A stretch of DNA of 64,000 nucleotides from Microbacterium marinilacus (GCF_019753765.1 NZ_JAIJZW010000001.1:105127-169126), one strand, 5' to 3'; shown: positions 17,739 to 27,564, numbered from the stretch's first letter. Numbers and translations are program-made. The notes: generated by a model not told the origin, from the letters alone.

Positions 17739-18010
17739 GGAAGAGGTGTCCTGTCGATACGGGATGCGCGGCATCCCTGATGATCGCCGCGGGCGGCGGA
17801 GAGGGGACGGCGGAGCCGTGCGGCTGCGAGCAGCCGAGAGGAGGCGCAGGGCGCGCGTCAGCCTCTGCCGGCGCGGAGAGCGCCGACGACCTCCTTCACC
17901 CCGTGGGGCGTCCGCCGATCCGAGAACACGCCTGAGAGTCTACCGCCGCGGCCGAGCGTCGGCTCTGCCCTCGCGCGGGACGCGCTCAGCCGGGCGTCCG
18001 GCGGGCTCGG

Positions 18011-18016
18011 TAGGAT
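18011..18016 (+). promoter_or_regulatory. -10 box TAGGAT of a leaderless promoter
   Basis: TAGGAT ends six bases before the GTG at 18023, which selects that GTG over the one at 18020. Confidence 0.55.
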
Positions 18017-18022
18017 CAGGTG

Positions 18023-18469
18023 GTGCCTGTGAACCCCGAACTGCTCGGACGTGAGTTCCCGTCGACGCAGCCCTATCTGGTCGGCCGTGAGAAGGTGCGC
18101 GAGTTCGCCCGCGCCGTCTTCGCCGACGCGCCCCAGCATCTCGACCCCGAGGCCGCTCGCGCCCTCGGCTACGCCGACGTCGTCGCGCCGCCGACCTTCG
18201 CGATGGTGATCCAGGACCTGACGCTGCAGCAGCTGCTCTCCGAGCCGGACTCGGGCATCGCGCTCGAGCGCACGATCCATGCGAAGCAGAGCTTCCGGTG
18301 GTCGCGGCCGATCGTCGCGGGCGACGAGCTGACGGGCCGCCTCACCGTCACCGGGCTGCGCGCGATGGGCTCCGGGGCGATGGTGACCAGCGAGACCGAG
18401 ATCACCGCCGGCGGCGGCGACCACGTCGTCACGGCCACGTCCGTGCTGCTGATCGGGGGAGACGAATGA
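18023..18469 (+). CDS. MaoC-like N-terminal dehydratase domain protein (HadA-like subunit)
   Basis: 148 residues. The start VNPELLGREFPSTQPYLVGR and the core SFRWSRPIVAGDELTGRLTV match the single-hotdog subunit that pairs with a MaoC partner, as in mycobacterial HadA (Rv0635 type). It lacks the catalytic D-x4-H motif of its partner, as expected for the structural subunit. The pair dehydrates 3-hydroxyacyl thioesters. The order hadA, hadB, murB ahead of tRNA-Trp-secE-nusG resembles the order in other actinobacteria. Since Microbacteriaceae lack mycolic acids, ordinary or branched fatty acid synthesis is the likely job. Stop and next start overlap as ATGA. Confidence 0.82.
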   Translation: MPVNPELLGREFPSTQPYLVGREKVREFARAVFADAPQHLDPEAARALGYADVVAPPTFAMVIQDLTLQQLLSEPDSGIALERTIHAKQSFRWSRPIVAGDELTGRLTVTGLRAMGSGAMVTSETEITAGGGDHVVTATSVLLIGGDE

Positions 18470-18888
18470 GCGCGTCGGCACCGCTGACCGGGCTCTCCGT
18501 CGGCGACGTGGTCGCCGAGCGGACGGTCCACCTGACCCGCGAGTCGCTCGTGCGCTACGCCGGCGCGTCGGGCGACTTCAACCCGATCCACTTCCGCGAC
18601 GACGTCGCCGCTCGTGTCGGCCTGCCGGGCGTGATCGCCCACGGCATGCTGACCATGGGGCTCGCCGTCGCCACCCTCGGCGAGTGGCTGGGGGATCCCG
18701 GGCGCATCGTCGACTACGGGGTCAACTTCACCAAGCCCGTCGTGGTCGACGCCGAGACGGGCGCGGACGTCGTCGTCTCCGCGAAGGTCGGGCAGCTGGA
18801 CGACGAGACCGCTCGCATCGACCTGGCCGTCACGTTCGGGGACACCGGCGTGCTCGGCAAGGCGCAGGTGCGCGTCCGCCTCGCGTGA
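18466..18888 (+). CDS. MaoC-type (R)-hydratase/dehydratase (HadB-like catalytic subunit)
   Basis: 140 residues. The hydratase-2 signature AGASGDFNPIHFRDDVAARV, with catalytic Asp and His, is near residue 33. The conserved LPGVIAHGMLTMGLAVATLG follows. This is the active hot-dog partner of the preceding gene; together they should form a heterodimeric 3-hydroxyacyl-thioester dehydratase in the cytoplasm. The ATG overlaps the upstream stop, consistent with 1:1 synthesis. murB follows after 10 bp, so the three genes look like one operon joining lipid and wall precursor supply. Confidence 0.88.
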   Translation: MSASAPLTGLSVGDVVAERTVHLTRESLVRYAGASGDFNPIHFRDDVAARVGLPGVIAHGMLTMGLAVATLGEWLGDPGRIVDYGVNFTKPVVVDAETGADVVVSAKVGQLDDETARIDLAVTFGDTGVLGKAQVRVRLA

Positions 18889-18898
18889 GCGACGACCG

Positions 18899-20035
18899 AT
18901 GACGCAGATCGAGCCGATCCCGCTGCAGCGGCTGACGACGCTGCGCGTCGGCGCCGCTCCCGAGCGCATGGTCGACGCGACGACGCGCGACGAGCTCGTC
19001 GGCGCGCTGCGGGAGGCGTGGTCGGAGGGTGAGCCGTGGCTCGTGCTGGGCGGCGGATCGAACCTGCTGCCGGGTGACGAGCCGTTCGCCGGCACCGTCG
19101 TCCGGATCCTCACGCGGGGCTTCACCGAGGTGCCCGGCGCCCCCGAGGGGTATGTGCGTCTCCGCGTCGAGGCGGGGCAGAACTGGGACGAGCTGGTGGC
19201 CTGGACCGTCGCACAGGGCCTGTCGGGCATCGAGGCGATGTCCGGCATCCCCGGCACGACGGGCGCGGCGCCGATCCAGAACGTGGGCGCCTACGGCCAG
19301 GAGATCGTCCAGACGCTCGTCGAGGTCGAGCTGATCGACGAGAGCACCGGCGAGGTCTCGGCGGTGCCGGCGTCCGAGCTCGGGCTCGGACCGCGCACGT
19401 CGGTGCTCAAGCATCACTACGGCGCTGCGCCCGAACGGTCGGCGGTGGTGCTGTCGCTCACCCTCGACCTCGAGCGCGTGGGGCACGAGCCGCGTCCCGT
19501 CGCCGATCCTCGCCTGCGGGCGGCGCTGGGCCTCGCCCCCGGGGCGGAGGCCTCGGTGGCGTGGATCCGGGACACCGTGCTCCGCATCCGGCGCGGCAAG
19601 GGCATGGTGCTCGACGAGGTCGATCACGACACCCACAGCGCGGGGTCGTTCTTCAACAACCCGATCGTGACCGAGGCGGTGGCCAGCGGGCTTCCCGGCG
19701 AATGCCCCCGTTGGCCGATGACGCCCGCCATCGACACGGTGTCCGTGATCCCGCTGTCGCAGTGGGACGGATCCGTGCCGCGGCCGGCCCACGCGCCCAC
19801 CATGGTGAAGCTCAGCGCCGCGTGGCTCATCGAGCATGCCGGGCTGCCGAAGGGGTTCGCCCTCCCCGCCTCGCGCGCATCGCTGTCGACCAAGCACACG
19901 CTCGCGCTGACGAACCGCGGCGGGGCCACCGCCGAGGAGGTCGCGGCGCTCGCCCGTTTCGTGCAGAGCAGGGTCGCCGCCGACTTCGGCATCGTGCTCA
20001 TGCCCGAGCCGGTCCTCGTCGGCGTCGAGCTCTGA
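18899..20035 (+). CDS. murB: UDP-N-acetylenolpyruvoylglucosamine reductase
   Basis: 378 residues. FAD-binding signatures are WLVLGGGSNLL and IEAMSGIPGTTGAAPIQNVG. The catalytic region is RRGKGMVLDEVDHDTHSAGS followed by FFNNP, where the Ser is the proton donor, and IEHAGLPKGF follows. MurB reduces UDP-GlcNAc-enolpyruvate to UDP-MurNAc with NADPH, the second committed step of peptidoglycan synthesis. It is last in the hadAB-like operon and faces the aminotransferase across a strong palindrome. Confidence 0.95.
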   Translation: MTQIEPIPLQRLTTLRVGAAPERMVDATTRDELVGALREAWSEGEPWLVLGGGSNLLPGDEPFAGTVVRILTRGFTEVPGAPEGYVRLRVEAGQNWDELVAWTVAQGLSGIEAMSGIPGTTGAAPIQNVGAYGQEIVQTLVEVELIDESTGEVSAVPASELGLGPRTSVLKHHYGAAPERSAVVLSLTLDLERVGHEPRPVADPRLRAALGLAPGAEASVAWIRDTVLRIRRGKGMVLDEVDHDTHSAGSFFNNPIVTEAVASGLPGECPRWPMTPAIDTVSVIPLSQWDGSVPRPAHAPTMVKLSAAWLIEHAGLPKGFALPASRASLSTKHTLALTNRGGATAEEVAALARFVQSRVAADFGIVLMPEPVLVGVEL

Positions 20036-20050
20036 CGCTCGACAATACGA

Positions 20051-20111
20051 CTTCGCGCCGAGAATGCGGGTGACACCGGCATTCTCGGCGCGAAGAGGGA
20101 TTCTCGGCGCG
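20051..20111. repeat. 17-bp perfect palindrome plus a third half-copy; convergent terminator or REP-like element
   Basis: CTTCGCGCCGAGAATGC (20051-20067) pairs perfectly with 20079-20095. Beyond the arms, ATTCTCGGCGCG occurs again at 20100-20111. The element fills the gap between murB and the convergent aminotransferase gene. A hairpin here could end transcription from both sides. The extra half-copy is not needed for a terminator and suggests a mobile or recombining intergenic repeat. Confidence 0.75.
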
Positions 20112-20116
20112 TTGGC

Positions 20117-21316
20117 TCAGGAGAACAGGCGCTGCAGGCGCTGCACGCCCTCGAGCAGGGCGTCGTCGCCGAGGGCGTACGACAGGCGGAGGTAGCCGCT
20201 CGGACCGAAGGCCTCGCCGGGCACCACCGCGACCTCGACCTCGTCCAGGATGAGGTCGGCCAGCTCGAGCGTCGTGGTCGGCGTGCGACCCGCCCACTCG
20301 CGGCCCAGCAGCCCGCGGACGTCGGGATAGACGTAGAACGCGCCGAGCGGGTTCGGCACCTCGACGCCGGGGATCTTCGCGAGCTCCTCGACGATCAGCC
20401 GCCGCCGGCGGTCGAACGCTGCGCGCATCTGCTCGGCCTCCACCTGTGAGCCGGAGAGCGCCGCCAGCGCCGCGCGCTGCGCCACGTTGTTGACGTTGCT
20501 GGTCAGGTGCGACTGCAGGTTCGCCGCCAGTGCGATCGCGTCGGATGGGCCCACCATCCAGCCCACCCGCCAGCCGGTCATGGCGTAGGTCTTCGCGACG
20601 CCGTTGAGCAGGAGCGTCTGCTCCGCGAGCTCCGGCACCGCCTCCACGATCGACACCGCCCGCGCGCCCTCGTAGACGAGGTTCTGGTAGATCTCGTCGC
20701 TGACGACCCAGATGCCGTGGGCCAGGGCCCACTCGCCGATCGCCTTCGTCTCCTCGGGCGTGTAGACCGAGCCGGTCGGGTTCGAGGGCGACACGAACAC
20801 CAGCACCGTGGTGCGGTCGGTGCGGGCGGCCTCGAGCTGGTCGACCGTCACCTTGTAGTCCTGATCGGCCCCGGCGAACACCTCGACGGGCACGCCGTCG
20901 GCGAGGCGGATCGCCTCGGGGTACGTCGTCCAGTACGGGGCGGGCAGCAGCACCTCGTCGCCCGGGTTCACGACGGCCTGGAAGGCCTGGTACACGCCCT
21001 GCTTGCCGCCGTTCGTGACGACGACGCGCGAGGGCGGCACCTCGAGGCCCGAGTCGCGCAGGGTCTTGGCGGCGATCGCCTCGCGCAGCGCGGGCAGGCC
21101 CGCCGCGGGGGTGTAGCGGAAGTTGGCGGGGTCCTTCAGCGCCTCGGCCGCCGCGTCGACGACGAAGTCCGGTGTCGCGAAGTCCGGCTCGCCCGCCGCG
21201 TACGAGATGACCGCGCGTCCCTCCGCCTTCAGGGCCTTCGCCTTGGCGTCCACCTTGAGGGTGGCGGATTCGGCGATGGCGGAGAGCTTGCGGGAGAGCG
21301 GAGCGCGGTCGGTCAC
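20117..21316 (-). CDS. Class I PLP-dependent aminotransferase (aspartate aminotransferase-like)
   Basis: 399 residues, the class I length. Visible marks: [13 protein letters not shown] near residue 40, the substrate/PLP region [25 protein letters not shown], and the PLP-lysine motif [20 protein letters not shown] near residue 240. It should transfer amino groups between aspartate (or another amino acid) and 2-oxoglutarate. The GTG at 21316 is preceded by TACGCT on the minus strand (21329-21324), seven bases away, close to the leaderless pattern. Confidence 0.9.
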   Translation of the reverse strand: MTDRAPLSRKLSAIAESATLKVDAKAKALKAEGRAVISYAAGEPDFATPDFVVDAAAEALKDPANFRYTPAAGLPALREAIAAKTLRDSGLEVPPSRVVVTNGGKQGVYQAFQAVVNPGDEVLLPAPYWTTYPEAIRLADGVPVEVFAGADQDYKVTVDQLEAARTDRTTVLVFVSPSNPTGSVYTPEETKAIGEWALAHGIWVVSDEIYQNLVYEGARAVSIVEAVPELAEQTLLLNGVAKTYAMTGWRVGWMVGPSDAIALAANLQSHLTSNVNNVAQRAALAALSGSQVEAEQMRAAFDRRRRLIVEELAKIPGVEVPNPLGAFYVYPDVRGLLGREWAGRTPTTTLELADLILDEVEVAVVPGEAFGPSGYLRLSYALGDDALLEGVQRLQRLFS

Positions 21317-21396
21317 GGTACCGAGCGTAGCGGGACGCGTCGTCAGACGCGGGAGTTCCGTCGGGGAGGAGATTCGCGGATCGCGTCGTCACCGCC

Positions 21397-22896
21397 TCAT
21401 CGGGTGGAGCCGAGCGCCAGCCACAGCTCTGCCCGGGCGCCGAAGGACGACAGGTCGTGCCCCAGCACGCGCTCGGCATCGGCGAGCCGCGCCCGCAGCG
21501 TGTGCCGATGCACGCCCAGCGTGCGGGCGGCGTCCTCGTAGCGGGTGTCGGCGTCGAGCCACGCCCTCAGCGTGCCGATCAGGTCCGTGCCGTGCGCGCG
21601 ATCGTGACGCGCGAGCGGCTCCAGAAGGGTGCGTGCGGCTGCGCGGGTCTCCTCGCCGACGGCGCTCATCAGGGCTCCGGACACCTCGCCGATGGCGCCC
21701 ACGCCGTCGCGCCCGGCTGCGCGGGCGACGCGCGCCTCGTCCACGGACGCGGCCAGACGCGCGTAGTCGGCCGGGTGGGACACGCCGATCCGCACCCCGC
21801 CGCGGGCGGACACCTCGTCGAGCGTGCCCGCCGCGCGCCCGTCAACGATCAGCAGCATGCCCTCGCCGCCGGGCAGCTCGCCGAAGAAGAGCCGCCCCGA
21901 CAGCTGCGCGGCGCGCAGCTCGAGGAACGACGCCAGCGACGCCGGCGCGGGCGACGTGACGCCGACGAGCGCGGGCTCTTCCGGCAGGCCGCCCCAGGCG
22001 GGCTGCGCGACCGACCGTGCGAGGGCGACCTCGCCCGCCAGCAGCGCGCGGACGACCCCGGCGCGAAGGGCGCCGCGCGCGAGCGTGAGGCTCTCGTTCT
22101 GCTCGAGCGCGAAGCCGGCCATCGCCACGACGGAGGTCACCACCCCGCGGGCCTCCTGATCGAGCGCGGCGGCCTCCACGGCGAGCACCCCGCGCAGCTC
22201 CCCGCCGCGTCCCAGCGTCTGCAGCGAGAACGTTCGCCCCTCCACGTCGAGGAGGTCGGCGGCGCGCACCGCACGCGAGAGCATCGCGCCGGTCTGCTCG
22301 TGCAGTGCCGCCGACACCGCCTGCGGCAGGCGCGCCGGCCGGGCATGCGCGAGGGCGCCGGTCGCGTCGAACAGGCCGGCCCAGCCGCCCAGCTGGCGGG
22401 CGAGCTCCGCGATCACCGCGCCGAGCGGATCCGGCCGCAGCGCCGCCAGCGAGATCGCCCGCTGCGCCGCGAGCGCCCAGCTGCGCCGCGCGTAGCCCTC
22501 CGCGGCGATCGCCTCGGCGTTCGCGCGGATGACGGCGATGAACGGCGTCCCGAACGGCACCTCGAACAGGGGCATGCGCTCGGCGCGGCACGCCTCGACG
22601 AGCCCGTCGGGCACGCGGGCTCGGGCGACGTCCGTGCCGAAGCCGATCGCGGCGACGCCGTGCTCGGTGAGACGTCGGACGTACGTGTCGAACGCCGACG
22701 CATCCGCTCGTCGCGAGAACTGGGTCCCGGTGGTCAGCAGCGCCACGCCGTCGTCGAGGAACGGCGTCGGATTCAGCAGGTCGGAGCTGTGGATCCAACG
22801 CAACCGCTGGCCACGCTCTTCGCCGACGACCGCGCGCAGGCTGAGATCCGCCCGGTCGAGCAGGGCACCCAGCGTCGGCGGGACGAGCGCGGCCAC
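21397..22896 (-). CDS. PucR family transcriptional regulator beside gab genes
   Basis: 499 residues. The N-terminal PucR domain reads LRWIHSSDLLNPTPFLDDGV and ALLTTGTQF. A middle GGDEF-like/GAF-type region follows. The C-terminal PucR helix-turn-helix is LRAWLDADTRYEDAARTLGV then HRHTLRARLADAERVLG. Such proteins activate nitrogen-compound catabolism (purines, GABA, proline). It is divergent from gabT, so control of gabTD is the simplest reading. The GTG start at 22896 has GAGGAGAT upstream. It is a leadered gene, unlike its neighbour. Confidence 0.87.
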   Translation of the reverse strand: MAALVPPTLGALLDRADLSLRAVVGEERGQRLRWIHSSDLLNPTPFLDDGVALLTTGTQFSRRADASAFDTYVRRLTEHGVAAIGFGTDVARARVPDGLVEACRAERMPLFEVPFGTPFIAVIRANAEAIAAEGYARRSWALAAQRAISLAALRPDPLGAVIAELARQLGGWAGLFDATGALAHARPARLPQAVSAALHEQTGAMLSRAVRAADLLDVEGRTFSLQTLGRGGELRGVLAVEAAALDQEARGVVTSVVAMAGFALEQNESLTLARGALRAGVVRALLAGEVALARSVAQPAWGGLPEEPALVGVTSPAPASLASFLELRAAQLSGRLFFGELPGGEGMLLIVDGRAAGTLDEVSARGGVRIGVSHPADYARLAASVDEARVARAAGRDGVGAIGEVSGALMSAVGEETRAAARTLLEPLARHDRAHGTDLIGTLRAWLDADTRYEDAARTLGVHRHTLRARLADAERVLGHDLSSFGARAELWLALGSTR

Positions 22897-22977
22897 GGAT
22901 CTCCTCGTTGTACGTAGGGGCGATATCTGATGGTGAGTTTAGACGCTCGGGCGAATGCCGAGCCCGCCGCGCCGCCG

Positions 22978-22983
22978 TACGCT
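22978..22983 (+). promoter_or_regulatory. -10 box TACGCT of a leaderless promoter (gabT)
   Basis: TACGCT ends six bases before ATG 22990. This supports 22990 rather than the in-frame start 60 bases upstream. Confidence 0.55.
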
Positions 22984-22989
22984 CGCCGC

Positions 22990-24336
22990 ATGACCATCCC
23001 CGCACCCACCGCCGGCGGCCCCGCACTCCCGCAGGAGCGCCGCCTCGTCACGTCGATCCCGGGCCCCCGCTCCGCGGAGATCCTCGCCCGCAAGGCGGCC
23101 GCCGTCGCCGCTGGCGTCGGCCACTCCGTGCCGATTGCCGCCGTGGCGGCGGGGGGCGGCGTCATCGTCGACGCCGACGACAACTCGTTCATCGACCTCG
23201 GGTCGGGCATCGCCGTCACCTCCGTCGGAAACGCGCATCCCGCGGTCGTGGCGGCCATCGCCGAGCAGGCGACGCGCTTCACCCACACGTGCTTCATGAT
23301 CTCGCCGTACGACGAGTACATCGCCGTCGCGGAGGCGCTGAACCGGCTCACCCCCGGCGTCCACGCCAAGCGCAGCGCGCTGTTCAACACGGGCGCCGAG
23401 GCGGTCGAGAACGCCGTGAAGATCGCGCGCAAGGCCACGGGACGCCCCGCCGTCGTCGCGTTCGACCACGGGTACCACGGCCGGACGAACCTCACCATGG
23501 CCCTCACCGCGAAGAGCATGCCCTACAAGAGCGGCTTCGGCCCGTTCGCCCCCGAGGTCTACCGCGCGCCGGTGTCGTACCCGTATCGGGACGCGCTCTC
23601 GGGACCCGAGGCCGCTCGGCGGGCGATCCAGCACATCGAGAAGCAGGTTGGCGCCGAGAACCTCGCCGCGATCGTCATCGAGCCGATCCAGGGCGAGGGC
23701 GGCTTCATCGTCCCCGCCGACGGGTTCCTCCCCGCGCTCGCCGACTGGTGCCGCGCGAACGGCGTCGTCTTCATCGCCGACGAGGTGCAGACCGGCTTCG
23801 CGCGCACCGGTGCGATGTTCGCGAGCGAGCACTTCGGCATCGTCCCCGACCTCATCACGACGGCCAAGGGCATCGCCGGCGGCATGCCGCTGGCGGCCGT
23901 CACGGGGCGCGCCGAGATCATGGACGCCGCCCATGTCGGCGGCCTCGGCGGCACGTACGGCGGCAACCCCGTGGCATGCGCCGCGGCGCTGGCCACGATC
24001 GGCGTCTACGAGTCGGAGGACCTCTCCGGACGCGCCCGCCGCATCGGGGAGATCCTGACCGAGCGCCTCACGGCGATGCAGGTCGCCGACCCGCGCATCG
24101 GCGAGGTCCGCGGCGTCGGGGCCATGGTCGCGGCCGAGTTCGTCGACCCGGCCACCGGCGCGCCCGACGCCGCCCTCACCGGCGCCGTCGCCCGTGCGTG
24201 CATCGAGGCCGGCGTCGTCGTGCTGACCTGCGGGACCTTCGGCAACGTCATCCGGTTCCTCCCGCCGCTCGTCATCGGCGACGAGCTGCTCCACGAGGGC
24301 TTGGACGTCGTCGCCGGCGCGCTCGCTGCGGCGTAG
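22990..24336 (+). CDS. gabT: 4-aminobutyrate--2-oxoglutarate transaminase
   Basis: 448 residues, class III aminotransferase. Motifs: [67 protein letters not shown], and the PLP lysine in [18 protein letters not shown]. It converts GABA plus 2-oxoglutarate to succinic semialdehyde plus glutamate. The next gene, a semialdehyde dehydrogenase 34 bp on, completes the GABA shunt to succinate, which supports the substrate. The PucR gene opposite is the likely regulator. Confidence 0.9.
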   Translation: MTIPAPTAGGPALPQERRLVTSIPGPRSAEILARKAAAVAAGVGHSVPIAAVAAGGGVIVDADDNSFIDLGSGIAVTSVGNAHPAVVAAIAEQATRFTHTCFMISPYDEYIAVAEALNRLTPGVHAKRSALFNTGAEAVENAVKIARKATGRPAVVAFDHGYHGRTNLTMALTAKSMPYKSGFGPFAPEVYRAPVSYPYRDALSGPEAARRAIQHIEKQVGAENLAAIVIEPIQGEGGFIVPADGFLPALADWCRANGVVFIADEVQTGFARTGAMFASEHFGIVPDLITTAKGIAGGMPLAAVTGRAEIMDAAHVGGLGGTYGGNPVACAAALATIGVYESEDLSGRARRIGEILTERLTAMQVADPRIGEVRGVGAMVAAEFVDPATGAPDAALTGAVARACIEAGVVVLTCGTFGNVIRFLPPLVIGDELLHEGLDVVAGALAAA

Positions 24337-24370
24337 CGTCGTGACCGAACCCGGACGTAAGGAGAACGAC

Positions 24371-25834
24371 ATGGACGACAGAGAGAACGCCCTCCTCGAG
24401 GCGGTCCAGACCCGGCTGTTCATCGGCGGCGAGTGGGTCGACGCCTCGGCGGGCAAGACCTTCGAGGTGCGCGACCCCGCCACGAACGCCGTCATCGCCG
24501 AGGTGGCCGACGCGACCGCCGAGGACGGCATCAGGGCTCTCGACGCCGCCGTCGCCGTCCAGGACGAGTGGGCGGCCACGCCGCCGCGCGAGCGCAGCGA
24601 TATCCTGCGCCGCGCGTTCGAGCTGGTGCGCGAACGTGCCGACGACCTCGCCCTGCTGATGACCCTCGAGATGGGCAAGCCGCTGGCCGAGGCGCGGGGG
24701 GAGGTCACGTACGGCAACGAGTTCAACCGCTGGTTCAGCGAGGAGGCCGTGCGCATCGCGGGCCGCTACGGCTCCAATCCCGAGGGGACCGGTCGGATGA
24801 TCGTCTCGCAGCGACCGGTCGGGCCGTCCTTCTTCATCACGCCCTGGAACTTCCCGTTCGCGATGGCGACGCGCAAGATCGCCCCCGCGCTCGCCGCGGG
24901 CTGCACCGTGGTGATCAAGCCCCCGCAGCTCACTCCGCTGACGACCCTCTTCTTCGTGCAGCTGCTGGTCGAGGCGGGTCTGCCGGCGGGAGTCGTCAAC
25001 GTGGTCACGTCGGCGTCGTCGAGCCGCGTCGCGGCCCCGATCATCGCCGACCCACGCCTGCGCAAGCTGTCGTTCACGGGCTCCACCGAGGTGGGGCGCA
25101 AGCTCATCGCCCAGGCCGCGGAGGGCGTGCTGCGGGTGTCGATGGAGCTCGGCGGGAACGCTCCCTTCGTGGTCTTCGAGGACGCCGACCTCGACAAGGC
25201 GGTCACCGGCGCGCTGCAGGCGAAGTTCCGCAACATCGGCCAGGCGTGCACGGCCGCCAACCGGTTCATCGTGCACGAGTCCGTCGCCGAGGAGTTCGCG
25301 AGCCGGATCACCGACCGCGTGCGGAAGATGAAGGTCGGCCGCGGCACCGAGGAAGGGGTCGAGATCGGCCCGCTCATCGACCAGGACGCGGTGGACAAGG
25401 CGGACGACCTGGTCGCCGATGCGACCGGTCGCGGCGCCGAGCTGCTCACCGGCGGCGAGAGGCTGGACGGGCCCGGCACGTTCTACCAGCCGACGGTCGT
25501 GACGGGTGTGCGGGCAGGGTCTGCGATCCTGCGCGAGGAGATCTTCGGCCCTGTGCTCGCCATCGCGACGTTCCAGACCGAGGACGAGGCCGTGCGGATG
25601 GCGAACGACACGGAGTACGGACTCGTCTCGTACGTCTACACCGAGGACCTCCAGCGCGGGCACCGCATGATCGATCGCCTCGAGACCGGGATGATGGGCC
25701 TCAACGCGGGCGTCGTCTCGAACGCGGCGGCGCCGTTCGGTGGCGTCAAGCAGTCGGGCGTCGGCCGGGAGGGCGGCACCGAGGGCATCCACGAGTACCT
25801 CTCGACGAAGTACACGCTGCTGCCGAACTCCTGA
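24371..25834 (+). CDS. gabD: NAD(P)-dependent succinate-semialdehyde dehydrogenase
   Basis: 487 residues from the ATG at 24371, which has AAGGAG ideally placed. Aldehyde dehydrogenase marks: TPWNFPFAMATRKIAPALAA, KPPQLTPLTTLF, LSFTGSTEVGRKL, the catalytic Glu in MELGGNAPFVVFEDADLD and the catalytic Cys in FRNIGQACTAANRF. Oxidises succinic semialdehyde to succinate. Co-transcribed with gabT. A very strong hairpin follows. Confidence 0.9.
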   Translation: MDDRENALLEAVQTRLFIGGEWVDASAGKTFEVRDPATNAVIAEVADATAEDGIRALDAAVAVQDEWAATPPRERSDILRRAFELVRERADDLALLMTLEMGKPLAEARGEVTYGNEFNRWFSEEAVRIAGRYGSNPEGTGRMIVSQRPVGPSFFITPWNFPFAMATRKIAPALAAGCTVVIKPPQLTPLTTLFFVQLLVEAGLPAGVVNVVTSASSSRVAAPIIADPRLRKLSFTGSTEVGRKLIAQAAEGVLRVSMELGGNAPFVVFEDADLDKAVTGALQAKFRNIGQACTAANRFIVHESVAEEFASRITDRVRKMKVGRGTEEGVEIGPLIDQDAVDKADDLVADATGRGAELLTGGERLDGPGTFYQPTVVTGVRAGSAILREEIFGPVLAIATFQTEDEAVRMANDTEYGLVSYVYTEDLQRGHRMIDRLETGMMGLNAGVVSNAAAPFGGVKQSGVGREGGTEGIHEYLSTKYTLLPNS

Positions 25835-25839
25835 GCGGA

Positions 25840-25889
25840 GACGACAGGAGGAGGGGCCCGTCCGTGGACGGGCCCCTCCTCCTGTCGTC
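25840..25889. terminator. Bidirectional terminator, about 22-bp perfect stem
   Basis: The arm 25840-25863 is the exact complement of 25866-25889; with a minimal loop the usable stem is about 22 bp. It lies between the convergent gabD and amidohydrolase genes and should stop both. Beside it, GTCGTCAGAG is repeated in tandem (25885-25904). Confidence 0.92.
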
Positions 25890-25897
25890 AGAGGTCG

Positions 25898-27532
25898 TCA
25901 GAGGTCGCCGTACACGACCTCGCCGCCCACGACGGTCGCCGTCACCTGCTGATCGCGGATCCGCTCGGGCGCGATCTGCAGCAGATCGTCGGTCAGCGCG
26001 ACGAAGTCGGCGAGGCTGCCCGGCGACAGCGTGCCCTTGTCGCGCTCCTGGCCGACGGCGTACGCCGAGCCGAAGGTGTAGGCGCGCACCGCCTCGGCGG
26101 CGGTGAGGCGCTCGTGAGGCCCGAGGATCTCGCCCGAGCGCGTCCGCCGGTTGACCATGTCGTGGATCGAGACCAGCGGGTTCGCATCGGACACGGGGGA
26201 GTCGGACGATCCGTTCAGGACGATGCCGGCCTCGGCGAGGGACCGCATCCGATAGATGAGATCCCGCTTCGCGGGGTCGACGGCGGCCGCCATCCCGTCG
26301 CCGAAGTCGGAGATGAACACCCCCTGCGGCACGGGGATGACGCCCAGCCGCGCGCTGCGCTCGATGTACTCGTCGGTCGCGAGCGCGAAGTGCTCGATGC
26401 GGTGGCGCACGCCCGGGCGCGGGGCCCGGCGCTGCGCGATCTCGACCGCGTCGAGCACGTGCCCGATCGCTCGGTCGCCGATCGCGTGGGTCGCGACCGT
26501 CCATCCGGCCAGGTGCGCGCCGACGATGAGCCGGGTGAGGTCCTCCGGCTCGTGCAGAAGGACGCCGGCGTTGCCCGGATCGCCATGGAAGCAGTCGTGC
26601 ATCGCCGCCGAGCGGCCGATGAACGAGCCGTCCGACACGATCTTCACGGGGCCGACACGCAGCATGTCGTCTCCCAGGCCCGTGCGGATGCCCAGGTCGA
26701 GGCCGAGCCAGTCGCGCTCCGGCAGGTCGGCGTAGGGGTGCAGCGTGCTGATGAAGGGCATCAGCGTCATCCGCACGCGGATCTGCCGCTGCTCGACCGC
26801 CAGCTGGTACGAGTGGTAGTCGACGGGCGTGTTGCCGGTGAGCCGGATCTCGCCCGTCCCCGGCTCCGTCACCGAGGTGAGGCCGTAGCTCACAGCCTGC
26901 TCGCTCGCGAGGCCGAGGTTGTGGTGCACGTCCTCGAGGGCCATCGGTTTGACCAGCTCGTAGACCCGGGCCATCGCCTGCTCCTGGAGCAGACCCACCG
27001 GGCGGCCGCGCTCGTCGCGGGGGATGTGCCCCCCGGGCACGTCGGGCACGTCCTCGCGCCCGGGGAAGCCCGCGAGCTCGAACGCCCGCGTGTTGGCGAC
27101 GATCATGTGCCCCGACACATGCTCCAGCAGCACCGGGCGTCCACCGGACACGCGGTCCAGCGCCTCCGCCGAGGGATGGCCCTCGAGGAAGTTCTGGTCG
27201 TATCCGGATCCGCGCACCCACGCGTCCGGCGCGAGCGTCGCGGCGCGCTCGGCCACGGCCGCGTACAGGGCGTCGAGGCTGTCCACGACGCCCGGACGGA
27301 GGTCGAGCGAGGCGAGGCGGAAACCGGTGAGCGACATGTGATGGTGGGCGTCGTGGAAGCCCGGCAGCACGGCCTGACCGCCGAGGTCGACGACCCGGTC
27401 GGCCCGCAGGCCGTCCAGGTCCGCGTCGAGGCCGACGACGCGGCCGTGCAGCACGCCGATCGCATGGGCCAGCGGACGGTCGGGATCCATCGTGCGGATC
27501 CGGCCGTTGGTGAAGATCGCGTCGAGGCGCAT
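25898..27532 (-). CDS. YtcJ-like amidohydrolase (metal-dependent)
   Basis: 544 residues from the ATG at 27532, which has AGGAGAG upstream. Marks of the YtcJ branch of the amidohydrolase superfamily: AVLPGFHDAHHHM (metal ligands), KIVSDGSFIGRSAAM, WTVATHAIGDRAIGHVLDAV (His ligand), RHRIEHFALAT (His ligand), LNGSSDSPV (catalytic Asp). Substrates are amides or carbamates and differ widely. The minus-strand transporter upstream (27624) may bring in the substrate. The terminator between them suggests at least partly separate transcription. Confidence 0.88.
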   Translation of the reverse strand: MRLDAIFTNGRIRTMDPDRPLAHAIGVLHGRVVGLDADLDGLRADRVVDLGGQAVLPGFHDAHHHMSLTGFRLASLDLRPGVVDSLDALYAAVAERAATLAPDAWVRGSGYDQNFLEGHPSAEALDRVSGGRPVLLEHVSGHMIVANTRAFELAGFPGREDVPDVPGGHIPRDERGRPVGLLQEQAMARVYELVKPMALEDVHHNLGLASEQAVSYGLTSVTEPGTGEIRLTGNTPVDYHSYQLAVEQRQIRVRMTLMPFISTLHPYADLPERDWLGLDLGIRTGLGDDMLRVGPVKIVSDGSFIGRSAAMHDCFHGDPGNAGVLLHEPEDLTRLIVGAHLAGWTVATHAIGDRAIGHVLDAVEIAQRRAPRPGVRHRIEHFALATDEYIERSARLGVIPVPQGVFISDFGDGMAAAVDPAKRDLIYRMRSLAEAGIVLNGSSDSPVSDANPLVSIHDMVNRRTRSGEILGPHERLTAAEAVRAYTFGSAYAVGQERDKGTLSPGSLADFVALTDDLLQIAPERIRDQQVTATVVGGEVVYGDL

Positions 27533-27564
27533 TTCTCTCCTCTGAGGGTGACGGGGGTGAAGCC

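Noticed and set aside
22930..22989. Longer N-terminus for gabT
   Set aside because: The extra 20 residues are unlike the family, and the -10 box at 22978 points to ATG 22990.
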